Positions 22,809-30,333 of a stretch of 40,423 bases of DNA are shown here, piece by piece. Origin of the DNA: Patescibacteria group bacterium. Lineage in GTDB: Bacteria; Patescibacteriota; Patescibacteriia; SCPX01. The notes below the pieces were generated by a model. It was given only the letters and a program-made list of their open reading frames with translations. It had not been told where the DNA came from and did not search any database. Position 1 is the stretch's first letter, and every line of letters starts with the position of its first letter. Where the stretch lies: NCBI GenBank assembly GCA_004298615.1, contig SCPX01000066.1, positions 1 through 40,423 of the forward strand. The letters are read 5' to 3'. A program made the position numbers and the translations under genes.

Positions 22809-22849
22809 AATTCTATCTTCGTCTATGATTGAAGTTTAACTAATATTCG

Positions 22850-22881
22850 CCAAAAATAAAAGACCCCCGAGAACGGAGGTC
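22850..22881 (-). terminator. Terminator of the ribosomal-protein operon
   Basis: Minus strand: GACCTCCG - TTCT - CGGGGGTC (one G-U pair) followed by TTTTATTTTT. It lies 21 bp after the rpsI stop. Confidence 0.9.
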
Positions 22882-22901
22882 CCTTTTTGAATTTTCAAAT
22901 T

Positions 22902-23462
22902 TTACCGTTTGGAGAATTGCGGAGCTCTTCTGGCGCGTTTGAGGCCCGGTTTCTTTCTTTCTTTGACTCGCGGATCCCTGGTCAGAAATCCGGAAGCGCG
23001 CATAGGTTTTCTAAAATCTTCATTGAATTTTACCAAAGCTCGGGCAATACCCAAGCGCACCGCGTCCGCTTGTCCGGCCACTCCGCCGCCCTTCACATAA
23101 GCGCTTACATCATAAATTCCCTTTGCTTCAATTTTTTCCAAAGCCTCGCGGGCGATTTTTTGGCTTTCAAATGTTGAAAAATACGCTTCCACGCTTTTTT
23201 TATTAACCGTAAATGATCCGGTGCCTTCAGTAAAAAGCCGCACTCTGGCCACTGCCGATTTCCGCCGTCCTACAGCGTAAATATAATCGCGTTTTTCCTC
23301 GGGCTTTTCAACCGGCTGGACCGCTTTCATTACCGCCGCTACTTCCACCGCTTCGGCAACTTTCTTAGCTTTGCGCACCGGCGCTTTGCGGGCGGTTTTT
23401 TTCGGTTTTTCTTCTTTTTCGCGATCATCTTTTGATTCTGTTTTCTTGGTTCGGGGAGACAT
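22902..23462 (-). CDS. rpsI: 30S ribosomal protein S9 (uS9)
   Basis: A 186-aa protein. Residues from about 58 are canonical S9: YIYAVGRRKSAVARVRLF, VKGGGVAGQADAVRLGIARAL, and the C-terminal KKPGLKRARRAPQFSKR tail that reaches the P-site tRNA. The first 55 residues are a Lys/Glu/Ala-rich extension absent from most bacteria and probably disordered. It is the last gene of the alpha operon, directly followed by the terminator. There is no Shine-Dalgarno, and the spacer to rplM is a low-complexity AT repeat. Confidence 0.96.
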   Translation of the reverse strand: MSPRTKKTESKDDREKEEKPKKTARKAPVRKAKKVAEAVEVAAVMKAVQPVEKPEEKRDYIYAVGRRKSAVARVRLFTEGTGSFTVNKKSVEAYFSTFESQKIAREALEKIEAKGIYDVSAYVKGGGVAGQADAVRLGIARALVKFNEDFRKPMRASGFLTRDPRVKERKKPGLKRARRAPQFSKR

Positions 23463-23466
23463 ATTT

Positions 23467-23510
23467 ATGAAAATTCAAAATTTAAAGTTCAAAATTCAAA
23501 GTTATGGTTT
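23467..23510. repeat. Degenerate A/T-rich short-period repeat (rplM-rpsI junction)
   Basis: Units resembling TTTGAATTTTGAACTTTAAATTT repeat with a period of about 7-13 bases on the minus strand. A related stretch follows rpsI at 22885-22903. The repeat overlaps the last codons of rplM. Confidence 0.5.
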
Positions 23511-23867
23511 TATAATAAGTCTGGCCATTCGATTCTTGCGCAAACGATTGTTCGGAAGCATATTATAAACCACCTTGCGCAAAAGCATATGGGGCTGTTT
23601 GTCTAAAAGCTGGCCTAATGTCGCTGACTTCATCCCGCCCGGATATCCGGAAAAACGGAAGTATTTTTTTCCGCTGCCTTTTTTCCCGGTCACTTTCAAT
23701 TTCGCGGCATTTTCCACCATTACTTTGTCTCCGTGATCCAAATAAGGAATATACTTGGCGTCTGTTTTGCCGATCAAATGCATGGCAATATCGGTAGCCA
23801 ATCGGCCCAGTATTTTTCCGGATGCGTCCAATGAGTATGTTTTTCTTTGAAATTTTTCAGCGCTCAT
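23502..23867 (-). CDS. rplM: 50S ribosomal protein L13 (uL13), short form
   Basis: A 121-aa protein with the L13 core: TYSLDASGKILGRLATDIAMHLIGK, DHGDKVMVENAAKLKVTGKK, YFRFSGYPGG, the PHMLLRKVVYNMLPNNRLRK region and a short end. Typical L13 is about 140 aa, so about 20 C-terminal residues are missing, in line with reduced ribosomal proteins in CPR genomes. It lies 17 bp after rplQ and has no Shine-Dalgarno. Confidence 0.95.
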   Translation of the reverse strand: MSAEKFQRKTYSLDASGKILGRLATDIAMHLIGKTDAKYIPYLDHGDKVMVENAAKLKVTGKKGSGKKYFRFSGYPGGMKSATLGQLLDKQPHMLLRKVVYNMLPNNRLRKNRMARLIIKP

Positions 23868-23884
23868 ATTTCAGATTTAAATGA

Positions 23885-24313
23885 TTAAGTTTTTTTCTTA
23901 TCGCTCTTTTCGCTTTTTTTCTCAACCGTTTTTGCGCTTTTTACCGGCTTGTCCGCCTTTGGCTGAAGCAAGTACTCCAAAACGGCCATTTGCGCTCCGT
24001 CCCCGAAACGAGATCCCAAATCAGTTATTCGCGTATAGCCGCTGGTGCGATCCGATAATCGCGGCGCCACTTCGGAGATCAGCCGTTTCATGGCGATCTC
24101 GCTCAAATATCGGCGCAGCATTCTTTTCCCGTGCAGGTCATTCAGTTTGCCCCAAGAAATCAGATTTTCGGCCAAGCCCCGCGCGGCCATGGCTTTTGTT
24201 TTGGTCGTTTTGATTTTCTCATGCAAAACCAAACTTTGCGCCAAATTCTTGATCAATGAATTTCTCGCCGCCGCTTTGCGATCCAAAGTGTATTTGCTTT
24301 TTCTGTGCCGCAT
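23885..24313 (-). CDS. rplQ: 50S ribosomal protein L17 (bL17)
   Basis: A 142-aa protein. MRHRKSKYTLDRKAAARNSLIKNLAQSLVLHEKIKTT is split here as the standard L17 N-terminus (residues 1-37), followed by KAMAARGLAENLISWGK, a globular core with RLSDRTSGYTRI and GDGAQMAVLEYL, and a Lys-rich tail (from about 118). It follows rpoA by 5 bp, as in most bacterial alpha operons, and binds near the peptide exit tunnel. Confidence 0.95.
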   Translation of the reverse strand: MRHRKSKYTLDRKAAARNSLIKNLAQSLVLHEKIKTTKTKAMAARGLAENLISWGKLNDLHGKRMLRRYLSEIAMKRLISEVAPRLSDRTSGYTRITDLGSRFGDGAQMAVLEYLLQPKADKPVKSAKTVEKKSEKSDKKKT

Positions 24314-24318
24314 AAAAT

Positions 24319-25128
24319 TTATTCGGATTTCTTCTTTTTAGTTTTCTTTTCTTCTTTTGATTCGTCCTTTTCCGGTTCTTCCGATTTTTCCTTTGATTCT
24401 TCGGCCGGCACTTCTTCGTTTATTTCGGTTTTTGGCAATTCTTTGTAATTTTTCAAAAAATCAAAGTGCTCCAGCAAAATATTGGCCGAGCTGTAAAATG
24501 CATCTTCCGGAGTAATTGATCCGTCCGTAGTCACATCCAGCATTACTTTATCCCAGTTTGTCATCTGCCCAACGCGCACATGCTCTGTCTTCAAGCTCAC
24601 GGCGCGGACCGGAGTAAAAATTGCATCCACATCAATCAATCCGATTTCTTCCCGTCCTTTGCCGCGCGATTCAATCGCGTCAAAACCGCGCCCGCGGCGC
24701 ACATACAAATCCATTTCAAAGGAAGTTTTTTCGTCCGTAATGGTCGCCAAGACCAATTCCGGATTCAGAATCTCCACGCTGCTGTCCGGCGCGATATCGG
24801 CCGCCTTCACCTTTCCTTCGCCTTTTTTCTTAACCGTCAATTTGATTTCCTCCTGATCGCCCAATATTTTGATTCTCAAATTTTTTGCGTTCAAAACAAG
24901 CTCCAAAGCGTCTTCTTTGATATTGGGAATGGTGGAAAATTCATGCGAGGCGCCTTCCACGCGCACCGCCACGACCGCCGCCCCGTCCAGCGATGACAGC
25001 AAAACTCTCCGCAGCGCGTTGCCGATAGTCAATCCGTATCCCGGATAGCACGGCTCAATCGTCACGCGGGCCTGATTTTTTTCCAGCTTGCTAATGGAAA
25101 TTTTATTGGGCAATGTAATGATAGGCAT
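24319..25128 (-). CDS. rpoA: RNA polymerase alpha subunit lacking the C-terminal domain
   Basis: A 269-aa protein. The alpha-NTD is complete (about 1-230): YGLTIGNALRRVLLSSL dimer helix, VEGASHEFSTIPNIKEDALELVLNAKNL, and the TDGSITPEDAFYSSANILLEHF closing segment. After residue 235 only an acidic and lysine-rich tail (EEVPAEESKEKSEEPEKDE... KKTKKKKSE) is present. The helix-hairpin-helix alpha-CTD, which binds UP elements and activators in about 70 further residues, is missing, and the stop is followed normally by rplQ, so this is not a frameshift. Transcription activation through the alpha-CTD should not occur here unless a second gene exists. Confidence 0.95.
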   Translation of the reverse strand: MPIITLPNKISISKLEKNQARVTIEPCYPGYGLTIGNALRRVLLSSLDGAAVVAVRVEGASHEFSTIPNIKEDALELVLNAKNLRIKILGDQEEIKLTVKKKGEGKVKAADIAPDSSVEILNPELVLATITDEKTSFEMDLYVRRGRGFDAIESRGKGREEIGLIDVDAIFTPVRAVSLKTEHVRVGQMTNWDKVMLDVTTDGSITPEDAFYSSANILLEHFDFLKNYKELPKTEINEEVPAEESKEKSEEPEKDESKEEKKTKKKKSE

Positions 25129-25153
25129 ATCTTTAAAATATTGATTTAAAAAT

Positions 25154-25783
25154 TTAGCGCGAATAAAATTCTACAATTAAAGAAGTGTTGTAATTATTTT
25201 TCAAGACTGAAACATCCGGCGCTGTTTCGATTTTTCCCTCAATCTCCGTTCGGGAAAGCCATTCGGGCAAGCCACGCTTTTTCATCAAATCCTCCGAACT
25301 CTTAATCATTTCTTTTTTATCGGAAATTTTCTGGACTGTACTGATGACATCATTAACTTTGACTTGATACGAAGGAATCGTCACTATTTTACCGTTCACC
25401 TTGATGTGGCCGTGCCCGACCAACTGACGGGCGGATCGCCGCGATTGCGCGAATCCCAAGCGATAAACAATATTGTCAAGCCTTAGCTCCAAAAAACGCA
25501 AAAGCGCATCGCCGGTTTCAGCCGGATTTTTCGCGGCTTTTTCCACATATTCGCTGAATTGGCGCTCCAAAATACCGTAAACTCTTTTCACTTTTTGCTT
25601 TTCGCGGAGCTGCGTGCCGAATTCGGACAATCGGGGCCGTCTGGCAGTCGGACCGTGCTGTCCCGGAATATAATTGCGCGAAACAATCGGGCATTTCACC
25701 GTGAAACATTTCTCCCCTTTCAGGTATAATTTTTCGCTTTCTCTGCGGCAAAGCCGGCATTTTGCTCCTGTTTGAGTGGCCAT
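25154..25783 (-). CDS. rpsD: 30S ribosomal protein S4 (uS4), zinc-binding form
   Basis: A 209-aa primary 16S-binding protein. The N-terminus has an intact four-cysteine zinc site (C9, C12, C26, C31). The S4 core follows with RRPRLSEFGTQLREKQKVKRVYG and the S4 RNA-binding domain (LELRLDNIVYRLGFAQSRRSARQLVGHGHI). It is in the alpha operon between rpsK and rpoA. The cysteine-containing form does not need the zinc-free paralog some bacteria have. No Shine-Dalgarno. Confidence 0.97.
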   Translation of the reverse strand: MATQTGAKCRLCRRESEKLYLKGEKCFTVKCPIVSRNYIPGQHGPTARRPRLSEFGTQLREKQKVKRVYGILERQFSEYVEKAAKNPAETGDALLRFLELRLDNIVYRLGFAQSRRSARQLVGHGHIKVNGKIVTIPSYQVKVNDVISTVQKISDKKEMIKSSEDLMKKRGLPEWLSRTEIEGKIETAPDVSVLKNNYNTSLIVEFYSR

Positions 25784-25796
25784 AAAATATTAAAAT

Positions 25797-26246
25797 TTAA
25801 ATGCGCCGCGGTTTGGGCGGACGCGGTCCATTGTGCGGAACCGGAGTTTTGTCTTTAATTGATACGACATTGATTCCGCAACCGTGCAAAGCGCGAATAG
25901 CAGCTTCGCGTCCGGATCCGGCTCCCTTTACCGTCACATCGGCTTGAGTAATCCCGAATTCCCTGAATTTATCAATTGCCGCTCTCACCGCTGTGCTGGC
26001 CGCGTACGGGGTGGCTTTTTTCGGACCTTTAAAGCCTGACCGGCCGGCGCTGATTTGAAATAAAACTCCGCCCTGCTGATCGGCCACATTGATTATCGTA
26101 TTATTGAAAGTGGATTGAACATAAACATGAGCGCGCGGAACATGCCGTTTTGCTTTTTTCTTTTTCTTGGCAACGGTTTTTTCGGAATCTTTCGCTTCGG
26201 CCGTTTCAGCGGCTTCTGCCGATTTTATTTTTTCCTCATCACTCAT
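25797..26246 (-). CDS. rpsK: 30S ribosomal protein S11 (uS11)
   Basis: A 149-aa protein with a roughly 30-residue Lys/Glu/Ala-rich N-terminal extension, then the S11 core: AHVYVQSTFNNTIINVAD, FKGPKKATPYAASTAV, VKGAGSGREAAIRAL and the closing KDKTPVPHNGPRPPKPRRI. It forms part of the 30S platform with S6 and S18. It lies 13 bp before rpsD and 46 bp after rpsM; the latter gap is an AT-rich short-period repeat (26254-26290). Confidence 0.97.
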   Translation of the reverse strand: MSDEEKIKSAEAAETAEAKDSEKTVAKKKKKAKRHVPRAHVYVQSTFNNTIINVADQQGGVLFQISAGRSGFKGPKKATPYAASTAVRAAIDKFREFGITQADVTVKGAGSGREAAIRALHGCGINVVSIKDKTPVPHNGPRPPKPRRI

Positions 26247-26292
26247 AAAAAATTCTGGAAATTAGATAATAGAAATTAGAAATTTTTTACGC

Positions 26293-26682
26293 TTAGGTCT
26301 TCTGTCCGGCGTCTTTCCTTCCCGATCCCATGGTGCGCCGCGTATTTCCGCGCACGGTGCGGGAATTTGTTTTTGTCCTTTGGCCGCGGACTGTCAATCC
26401 TTTGCTGTGCCGCGATCCCCGATAACTCCCGATCTCTTTCAACCGCTTGACATTCATCAGTATTTCACGGCGCAATTCTCCCTCCACTTTGTGATTTTTT
26501 TCAATGATTTGTTTTAATTGATTGACTTCTTCCTCGGAAAGTTCGTGAGTTCTTTTATTGGCGTCAATTTTCGCTTCCAAAAGAATTTTGCGCGACAAAC
26601 TTAATCCAATGCCGTAAATATACGGCAGGGCCGCTTCAACTTTTTTTTGCGATGGGAGATTGACGCCTGCGATACGAGCCAT
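26293..26682 (-). CDS. rpsM: 30S ribosomal protein S13 (uS13)
   Basis: A 129-aa protein with MARIAGVNLPSQKKVEAALPYIYGIG, the helical H2TH region (LSLSRKILLEAKIDANKR, LREIL-like helices) and the basic C-terminus GSYRGSRHSKGLTVRGQRTKTNSRT. It contacts the A- and P-site tRNAs and the 50S head bridge. It is third in the operon after infA and rpmJ. Its leader contains a low-complexity repeat and no Shine-Dalgarno. Confidence 0.97.
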   Translation of the reverse strand: MARIAGVNLPSQKKVEAALPYIYGIGLSLSRKILLEAKIDANKRTHELSEEEVNQLKQIIEKNHKVEGELRREILMNVKRLKEIGSYRGSRHSKGLTVRGQRTKTNSRTVRGNTRRTMGSGRKDAGQKT

Positions 26683-26686
26683 AACA

Positions 26687-26726
26687 TTTGACTATTAACT
26701 ATTGACCATTAACAATTATTTGTTAT
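26687..26726. repeat. Degenerate A/T-rich repeat (rpmJ-rpsM junction)
   Basis: Short units TTTGACTATTAACT, ATTGACCATTAAC and similar repeat here. The 14-mer AGTTAATAGTCAAA (minus strand, 26700-26687) recurs exactly at 39434-39447 in the start of miaA on the plus strand. Confidence 0.55.
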
Positions 26727-26840
26727 TCAACCTTGTCTTTGTTTGTGTTTAGGATTTTCGCAAATAACCCGAACGCGGTTTTCGCGCCGAATTACCTTGC
26801 ATTTCGGACAGATTTTTTTTACAGACGCTCTTACTTTCAT
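26727..26840 (-). CDS. rpmJ: 50S ribosomal protein L36 (bL36)
   Basis: A 37-aa protein, [20 protein letters not shown]... ending KQRQG. The zinc ligands C11, C14, C27 and H32 are all present, so this is the zinc-binding form. It lies 11 bp after infA and before rpsM, the standard place. It starts at ATG 26840 and stops at TGA 26729-26727. Confidence 0.96.
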   Translation of the reverse strand: MKVRASVKKICPKCKVIRRENRVRVICENPKHKQRQG

Positions 26841-26851
26841 AAAATTTGATA

Positions 26852-27100
26852 TTAGATTCTCCTAGTCACCCGGCCTTTGGTGAGATCATAAGGCGACATT
26901 TCAATAATCACTTTATCGCCCGGCAAAAGACTGATTCGATTAAGCCTCATTTTTCCTGACAAATGCGCCAGAATCTCATAACCGTTGGGGAAACGCACGC
27001 GAAAAGTCCCAGCCGGAAGCGTTTCAAGCACTTCGCCATTGCATTCCAAAAATCCTTTTTTATTTGTTGTGACTTCTAATCCTTGTAATTGTTGGGTCAT
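26852..27100 (-). CDS. infA: Translation initiation factor IF-1
   Basis: An 82-aa OB-fold protein with [28 protein letters not shown], the [25 protein letters not shown] core and the [14 protein letters not shown] end. IF-1 blocks the A site during initiation. It is a little longer than the usual 72 aa because of its N-terminus (MTQQLQGL). It is the first gene of the alpha operon, with a consensus promoter about 100 bp upstream and a leader of about 90 nt without a clear Shine-Dalgarno at the ATG. Confidence 0.97.
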   Translation of the reverse strand: MTQQLQGLEVTTNKKGFLECNGEVLETLPAGTFRVRFPNGYEILAHLSGKMRLNRISLLPGDKVIIEMSPYDLTKGRVTRRI

Positions 27101-27196
27101 TTAGACACAAATAAATCATCCTTGTTTTCTTATTCCCGTTTACAAGGAAGAAAATTGCTTTTAATTTATAAAAAATTAAGTAAAGCGATATGAATT

Positions 27197-27225
27197 ATTT
27201 TAAATGAATTTAGAAAATCTGTCAA
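27197..27225 (-). promoter_or_regulatory. Promoter of the infA-rpsI ribosomal operon
   Basis: Minus strand TTGACA (27225-27220), 17 bp, TAAAAT (27202-27197). The transcription start is near 27190 and the AT-rich leader is about 90 nt. Confidence 0.85.
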
Positions 27226-27261
27226 GCCTTTCTATGAGTAATAGGTTCTAGGCACGAATCA

Positions 27262-27277
27262 TGGCTAAAATTAGCCA
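27262..27277. promoter_or_regulatory. 16-bp perfect palindrome between alaS and infA
   Basis: TGGCTAAAATTAGCCA is perfectly symmetric, 37 bp upstream of the operon's -35 box. A second hairpin (27296-27318, around CTGACAGTCAG) lies between it and the alaS stop. Neither has a T tract, so weak termination of alaS or an operator for the ribosomal operon are both open. Confidence 0.4.
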
Positions 27278-27320
27278 AAACATTCCTACCGCCTATCTAC
27301 TGACAGTCAGGGCAGATAAA

Positions 27321-29111
27321 TCACTCAATCACCGCCTTGATCCGTCTGACTCCGGCCGAGACAGCCTCTTCTTTGATAATCCTAAACTTTCCAATTTCGC
27401 CAGTATATTTAATATGCGGTCCACCGCAAATTTCCTTGCTATAGTCTCCAATAGAATAAACCGATACATTTTCTCCGTATTTTCCCTCAAAAAGACCGAT
27501 AGCGCCCAGTTCTTTCGCTTCATTAATTGTTTTTACCTCGGAGCGAACATTCAAATTCTCCTTTATTTTTTCATTTACCGCGTCTTCCGTTTTTTTAATT
27601 TCTTCCAGAGTCATTTTTTGCGGATGCGAAAAATCAAATCTCATACGCTCGGCCGTAATATTGCTTCCTTTTTGGAATACGTGATGTCCCAAAACATCCC
27701 GCAAGGCTTGATGCAAAAGATGCGTGGCCGTATGATAGCGCGCGGTAATTTCCGAATGATCGGCCAATCCTCCTTTGAATTTTTGTTCGGATCCCGCTCG
27801 AGAAAGCTCCTGATGCTTTTTAAATTCATTTGAAAATTCATTTTTATTTATGGCAATATTTTTTTCCCGCGCCAACTCCATAGTCATTTCCAAAGGAAAT
27901 CCGTAAGTTTGGTAAAGATTGAACGCATCAATTCCAGAAATACTTTTTTGCCGCTCAATCATTCGATCAAATTCTTTTATTCCCCTGCCGATAGTTTTGG
28001 AGAATTTTTCGGATTCTTGAGTTAATTCTAGCCAAATCCGATCTCTTTTGTCGTTAAGTGCGGGATAAATATGCCCATATTGATCTATGATTGTCTTCGC
28101 AAGTTCAGCAATAAGGCCGCTTAACGAAATATTGATATTATACCAATGACGGATAGCCCGACGAATTAAGCGTCTTAAAATATAACCGCGCTCGATGTTA
28201 GATGGCGACACTCCATCCGCAATAAGAAAAACAGACGCGCGCAGATGATCTGCTACAATCCTGAATGAATGAATATTGTCTTGATATAATTTTCCGAGCA
28301 ATTCTTCCGCTTTTTGTATAATCGGCCAAAATAGATCAGTTTCGTAAATACTTGCTGTTTTTTGCAAAATATGCGTTATTCTTTCCAGACCCATTCCGGT
28401 ATCAACATTTTTTTGTTCTAACGGCTCAAAACTTCCATCCGGCTTTTTCTCGTATTCCATAAACACATCGTTCCATATTTCCAAATACCTTCCGCAATCG
28501 CAATTAATGTGGCAAATCTCTCCGTACCGCGGATCGTGTTCAATACCCGTAAAGTAAAACATTTCCGAGCACGGTCCGCAGGGGCCGGTTAATCCTGCCG
28601 GGCCCCACCAATTTTTTTTCTTCGGGTACATGAAAATTCTCTCGCCGATTTCTGCGTCAATTCCCGATTTTTTAAAAACTTCCCGCCAAATCGCGATTGA
28701 CTCGTCATCGCGCGGCGCGTCCTTATCGCCTTCAAACACTGAAACAAAAAGCAAGTTCGGATCCAAGCCGAGCCAATCTTTTGAAGTCAGGAATTCGAAA
28801 CTCCATTCTATGGCTTCTTTTTTAAAATAATCTCCCAAAGACCAATTCCCTAACATTTCAAAAAAAGTATTATGACGGCTGTCTCCCACTTCGTCTATAT
28901 CATCGGTTCTCAAACATTTTTGAAAATTAACCAAACGATTTCCGGCCGGATGCGGCTGCCCGAGCAAAAAAGGAACCAAAGGATGCATACCGGCCGTGGT
29001 AAAAAGCACAGTCGGATCATTTTCCGGCACAAGCGAAGCTGACGGGATCACAACATGTCCCTTGCTTTTGAAAAAATCCAAAAATTTATTACGCAATTCT
29101 TGTGCGGTCAT
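27321..29111 (-). CDS. alaS: Alanyl-tRNA synthetase, without C-Ala domain
   Basis: A 596-aa class II synthetase. The catalytic core (about 1-240) has GMHPLVPFLLGQPHP, RTDDIDEVGDSRHNTFFEMLGNWSLGDYF (residues 68-96) and GMGLERI (239-245) as motif 3. The tRNA-recognition helices follow, then the editing domain (about 440-596) with the zinc or water-binding set H460, H464, C562 and H566 (HTATH, CGGPH). A typical AlaRS is about 875 aa; the C-terminal C-Ala domain is absent, as in other reduced bacteria. A near-leaderless promoter precedes it. Confidence 0.96.
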   Translation of the reverse strand: MTAQELRNKFLDFFKSKGHVVIPSASLVPENDPTVLFTTAGMHPLVPFLLGQPHPAGNRLVNFQKCLRTDDIDEVGDSRHNTFFEMLGNWSLGDYFKKEAIEWSFEFLTSKDWLGLDPNLLFVSVFEGDKDAPRDDESIAIWREVFKKSGIDAEIGERIFMYPKKKNWWGPAGLTGPCGPCSEMFYFTGIEHDPRYGEICHINCDCGRYLEIWNDVFMEYEKKPDGSFEPLEQKNVDTGMGLERITHILQKTASIYETDLFWPIIQKAEELLGKLYQDNIHSFRIVADHLRASVFLIADGVSPSNIERGYILRRLIRRAIRHWYNINISLSGLIAELAKTIIDQYGHIYPALNDKRDRIWLELTQESEKFSKTIGRGIKEFDRMIERQKSISGIDAFNLYQTYGFPLEMTMELAREKNIAINKNEFSNEFKKHQELSRAGSEQKFKGGLADHSEITARYHTATHLLHQALRDVLGHHVFQKGSNITAERMRFDFSHPQKMTLEEIKKTEDAVNEKIKENLNVRSEVKTINEAKELGAIGLFEGKYGENVSVYSIGDYSKEICGGPHIKYTGEIGKFRIIKEEAVSAGVRRIKAVIE

Positions 29112-29120
29112 AATGTGATA

Positions 29121-29148
29121 ATCTTAGCAGAAATCAAAGAAAAATCAA
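29121..29148 (-). promoter_or_regulatory. Promoter of alaS, near-leaderless
   Basis: Minus strand TTGATT (29148-29143), 16 bp, TAAGAT (29126-29121) with a TGC extension. ATG 29111 is 9 nt past the -10 box, so the leader would be only 2-4 nt. Confidence 0.5.
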
Positions 29149-29589
29149 CTATTTCCTTTTATATAATCCGATCAGTTCCGCTTTATCTAAAATATGCCCT
29201 ACCATAGCTTTTTCAATATCTGCGGCTTTGGCGGATTGGGGCAAATCTAGAATTGTGTCCAAAGCGTATAATTTAAAAAAATAACGATGGGTGCCGGATG
29301 GCGGACACGGGCCTCCGTATCCACTGTTTCCAAAACTGGTTATACCTTCAACCGCGCCTACAGGAGCGCTATTCTCTCTTATTTCTTTGGTTGCCGGAGG
29401 AATATTCCACGCGGTCCAGTGAACCCAAGTACCCATTGGCGCGTCCGGGTCATCGGAAATTAAAACCAAACTTTTCGCATTGGCCGGAACATCGGAAATT
29501 TGGAGCGGCGGATTGATATTTTCTCCGTCGCAAGTATATTTTGAGGGGATTGTTCGATTAGCCTCAAAGGCCGGACTTGAGATTTTCAT
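29149..29589 (-). CDS. YbhB/YbcL family (PEBP) Raf kinase inhibitor-like protein
   Basis: A 146-aa single-domain phosphatidylethanolamine-binding protein homologue. Ligand-site motifs are KYTCDGENINPPLQ, SLVLISDDPDAP with WVHWTAWNIP, and GYGGPCPPSGTHRYFFKLYALD. Bacterial members are small cytosolic or periplasmic proteins of uncertain role; no signal peptide is present here. The ATG overlaps the stop of the PNPOx-like gene by 4 bp (ATGA), so the two are translationally coupled. Confidence 0.93.
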   Translation of the reverse strand: MKISSPAFEANRTIPSKYTCDGENINPPLQISDVPANAKSLVLISDDPDAPMGTWVHWTAWNIPPATKEIRENSAPVGAVEGITSFGNSGYGGPCPPSGTHRYFFKLYALDTILDLPQSAKAADIEKAMVGHILDKAELIGLYKRK

Positions 29590-30017
29590 AATATTTTTAC
29601 TCTATAAAAATGTCCGAAAAATTCTTGATCAATGTAATGAATTTCCGCTGGCTTGATGATATAAAGCGAATGATCCGGAAATTCTTCGGCCCACGGAAAA
29701 CGCTCGCTATATATTAGAAAATACTTCTTTTGTTGTTTTGCCGGAACCTTTGAAGCGATTCCGGTCATTTGCAGACCTTTCACAAGTCCCGGTTTTCCCC
29801 AATCCTGATTTATCGCGATTGATACATATTTATTTTTCTTAATATTTTGGCAATGCCTTGTATCTTCGCGCGAAAAAAATAAAATATTAAAATCATTATC
29901 AAACGCGAAAAATACCGTAGCGCTCCACGGGCGATCCTTGAAGCTCGTCCCAAGAGCCATCAGCCTATTTGTTTTAAGATATTTTAAAGCCGATTTAATA
30001 AATTTAGTCGTTTCCAT
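29586..30017 (-). CDS. PNPOx-like (pyridoxamine 5'-phosphate oxidase family) flavoprotein
   Basis: A 143-aa split-barrel protein. The N-terminal helix ALKYLKTNRLMALGT, then RPWSATVFFAFDNDFNILFFSREDTRHCQNI, the NKYVSIAIN strand and GLQMTGIASKV follow the FMN- or F420-binding split-barrel pattern. The catalytic substrate is not deducible; many such proteins are not true PNP oxidases. It is coupled to the PEBP gene and follows the small membrane protein gene by 4 bp. Confidence 0.82.
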   Translation of the reverse strand: METTKFIKSALKYLKTNRLMALGTSFKDRPWSATVFFAFDNDFNILFFSREDTRHCQNIKKNKYVSIAINQDWGKPGLVKGLQMTGIASKVPAKQQKKYFLIYSERFPWAEEFPDHSLYIIKPAEIHYIDQEFFGHFYRVKIL

Positions 30018-30021
30018 ATTT

Positions 30022-30324
30022 TCATTGCGGTTTTTTTGAAAAAAATAATCTTCCCAAAAAAAATCCTCCGAAGAATATTAGGATGGCGAGTATTATGAAA
30101 ATATAAAAATTAACAAACATCGGAAATGGTCCGGCTGAAAATTGGGTCACCTTATTGATCTGGTCTGCGCCATAGACGCATATTTCTCCGGTCGACAAAG
30201 AGCAAAATCTCTCTTCGGGGCACTTAGTCAAGATTTTTTGCGGCAAACCTTCTCCGCAGCGCGCGCCGCTTTCTTTTAATACTTTTAGCGTAATTTCCGG
30301 ATATCGTGAAATGATTTCGGGCAT
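30022..30324 (-). CDS. Small membrane protein with N-terminal cysteine domain, 100 aa
   Basis: Unknown family. The first 65 residues are soluble with four cysteines (ARCGEG, KCPEERFCSLSTGEICVYG) and read like a short disulfide or metal module. A single C-terminal TM segment (about 70-93, VNFYIFIILAILIFFGGFFLG) ends in a basic tail, so the N-terminal domain would lie outside the cell. The gene starts 9 bp after the LTA-synthase-like gene and leads into the PNPOx-PEBP pair. Confidence 0.68.
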   Translation of the reverse strand: MPEIISRYPEITLKVLKESGARCGEGLPQKILTKCPEERFCSLSTGEICVYGADQINKVTQFSAGPFPMFVNFYIFIILAILIFFGGFFLGRLFFSKKPQ

Positions 30325-30333
30325 ATTTCAATA

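Noticed and set aside
27261-27833. 190-aa open frame on the plus strand
   Set aside because: It runs antisense through the conserved editing domain of alaS and has no protein-like motifs.
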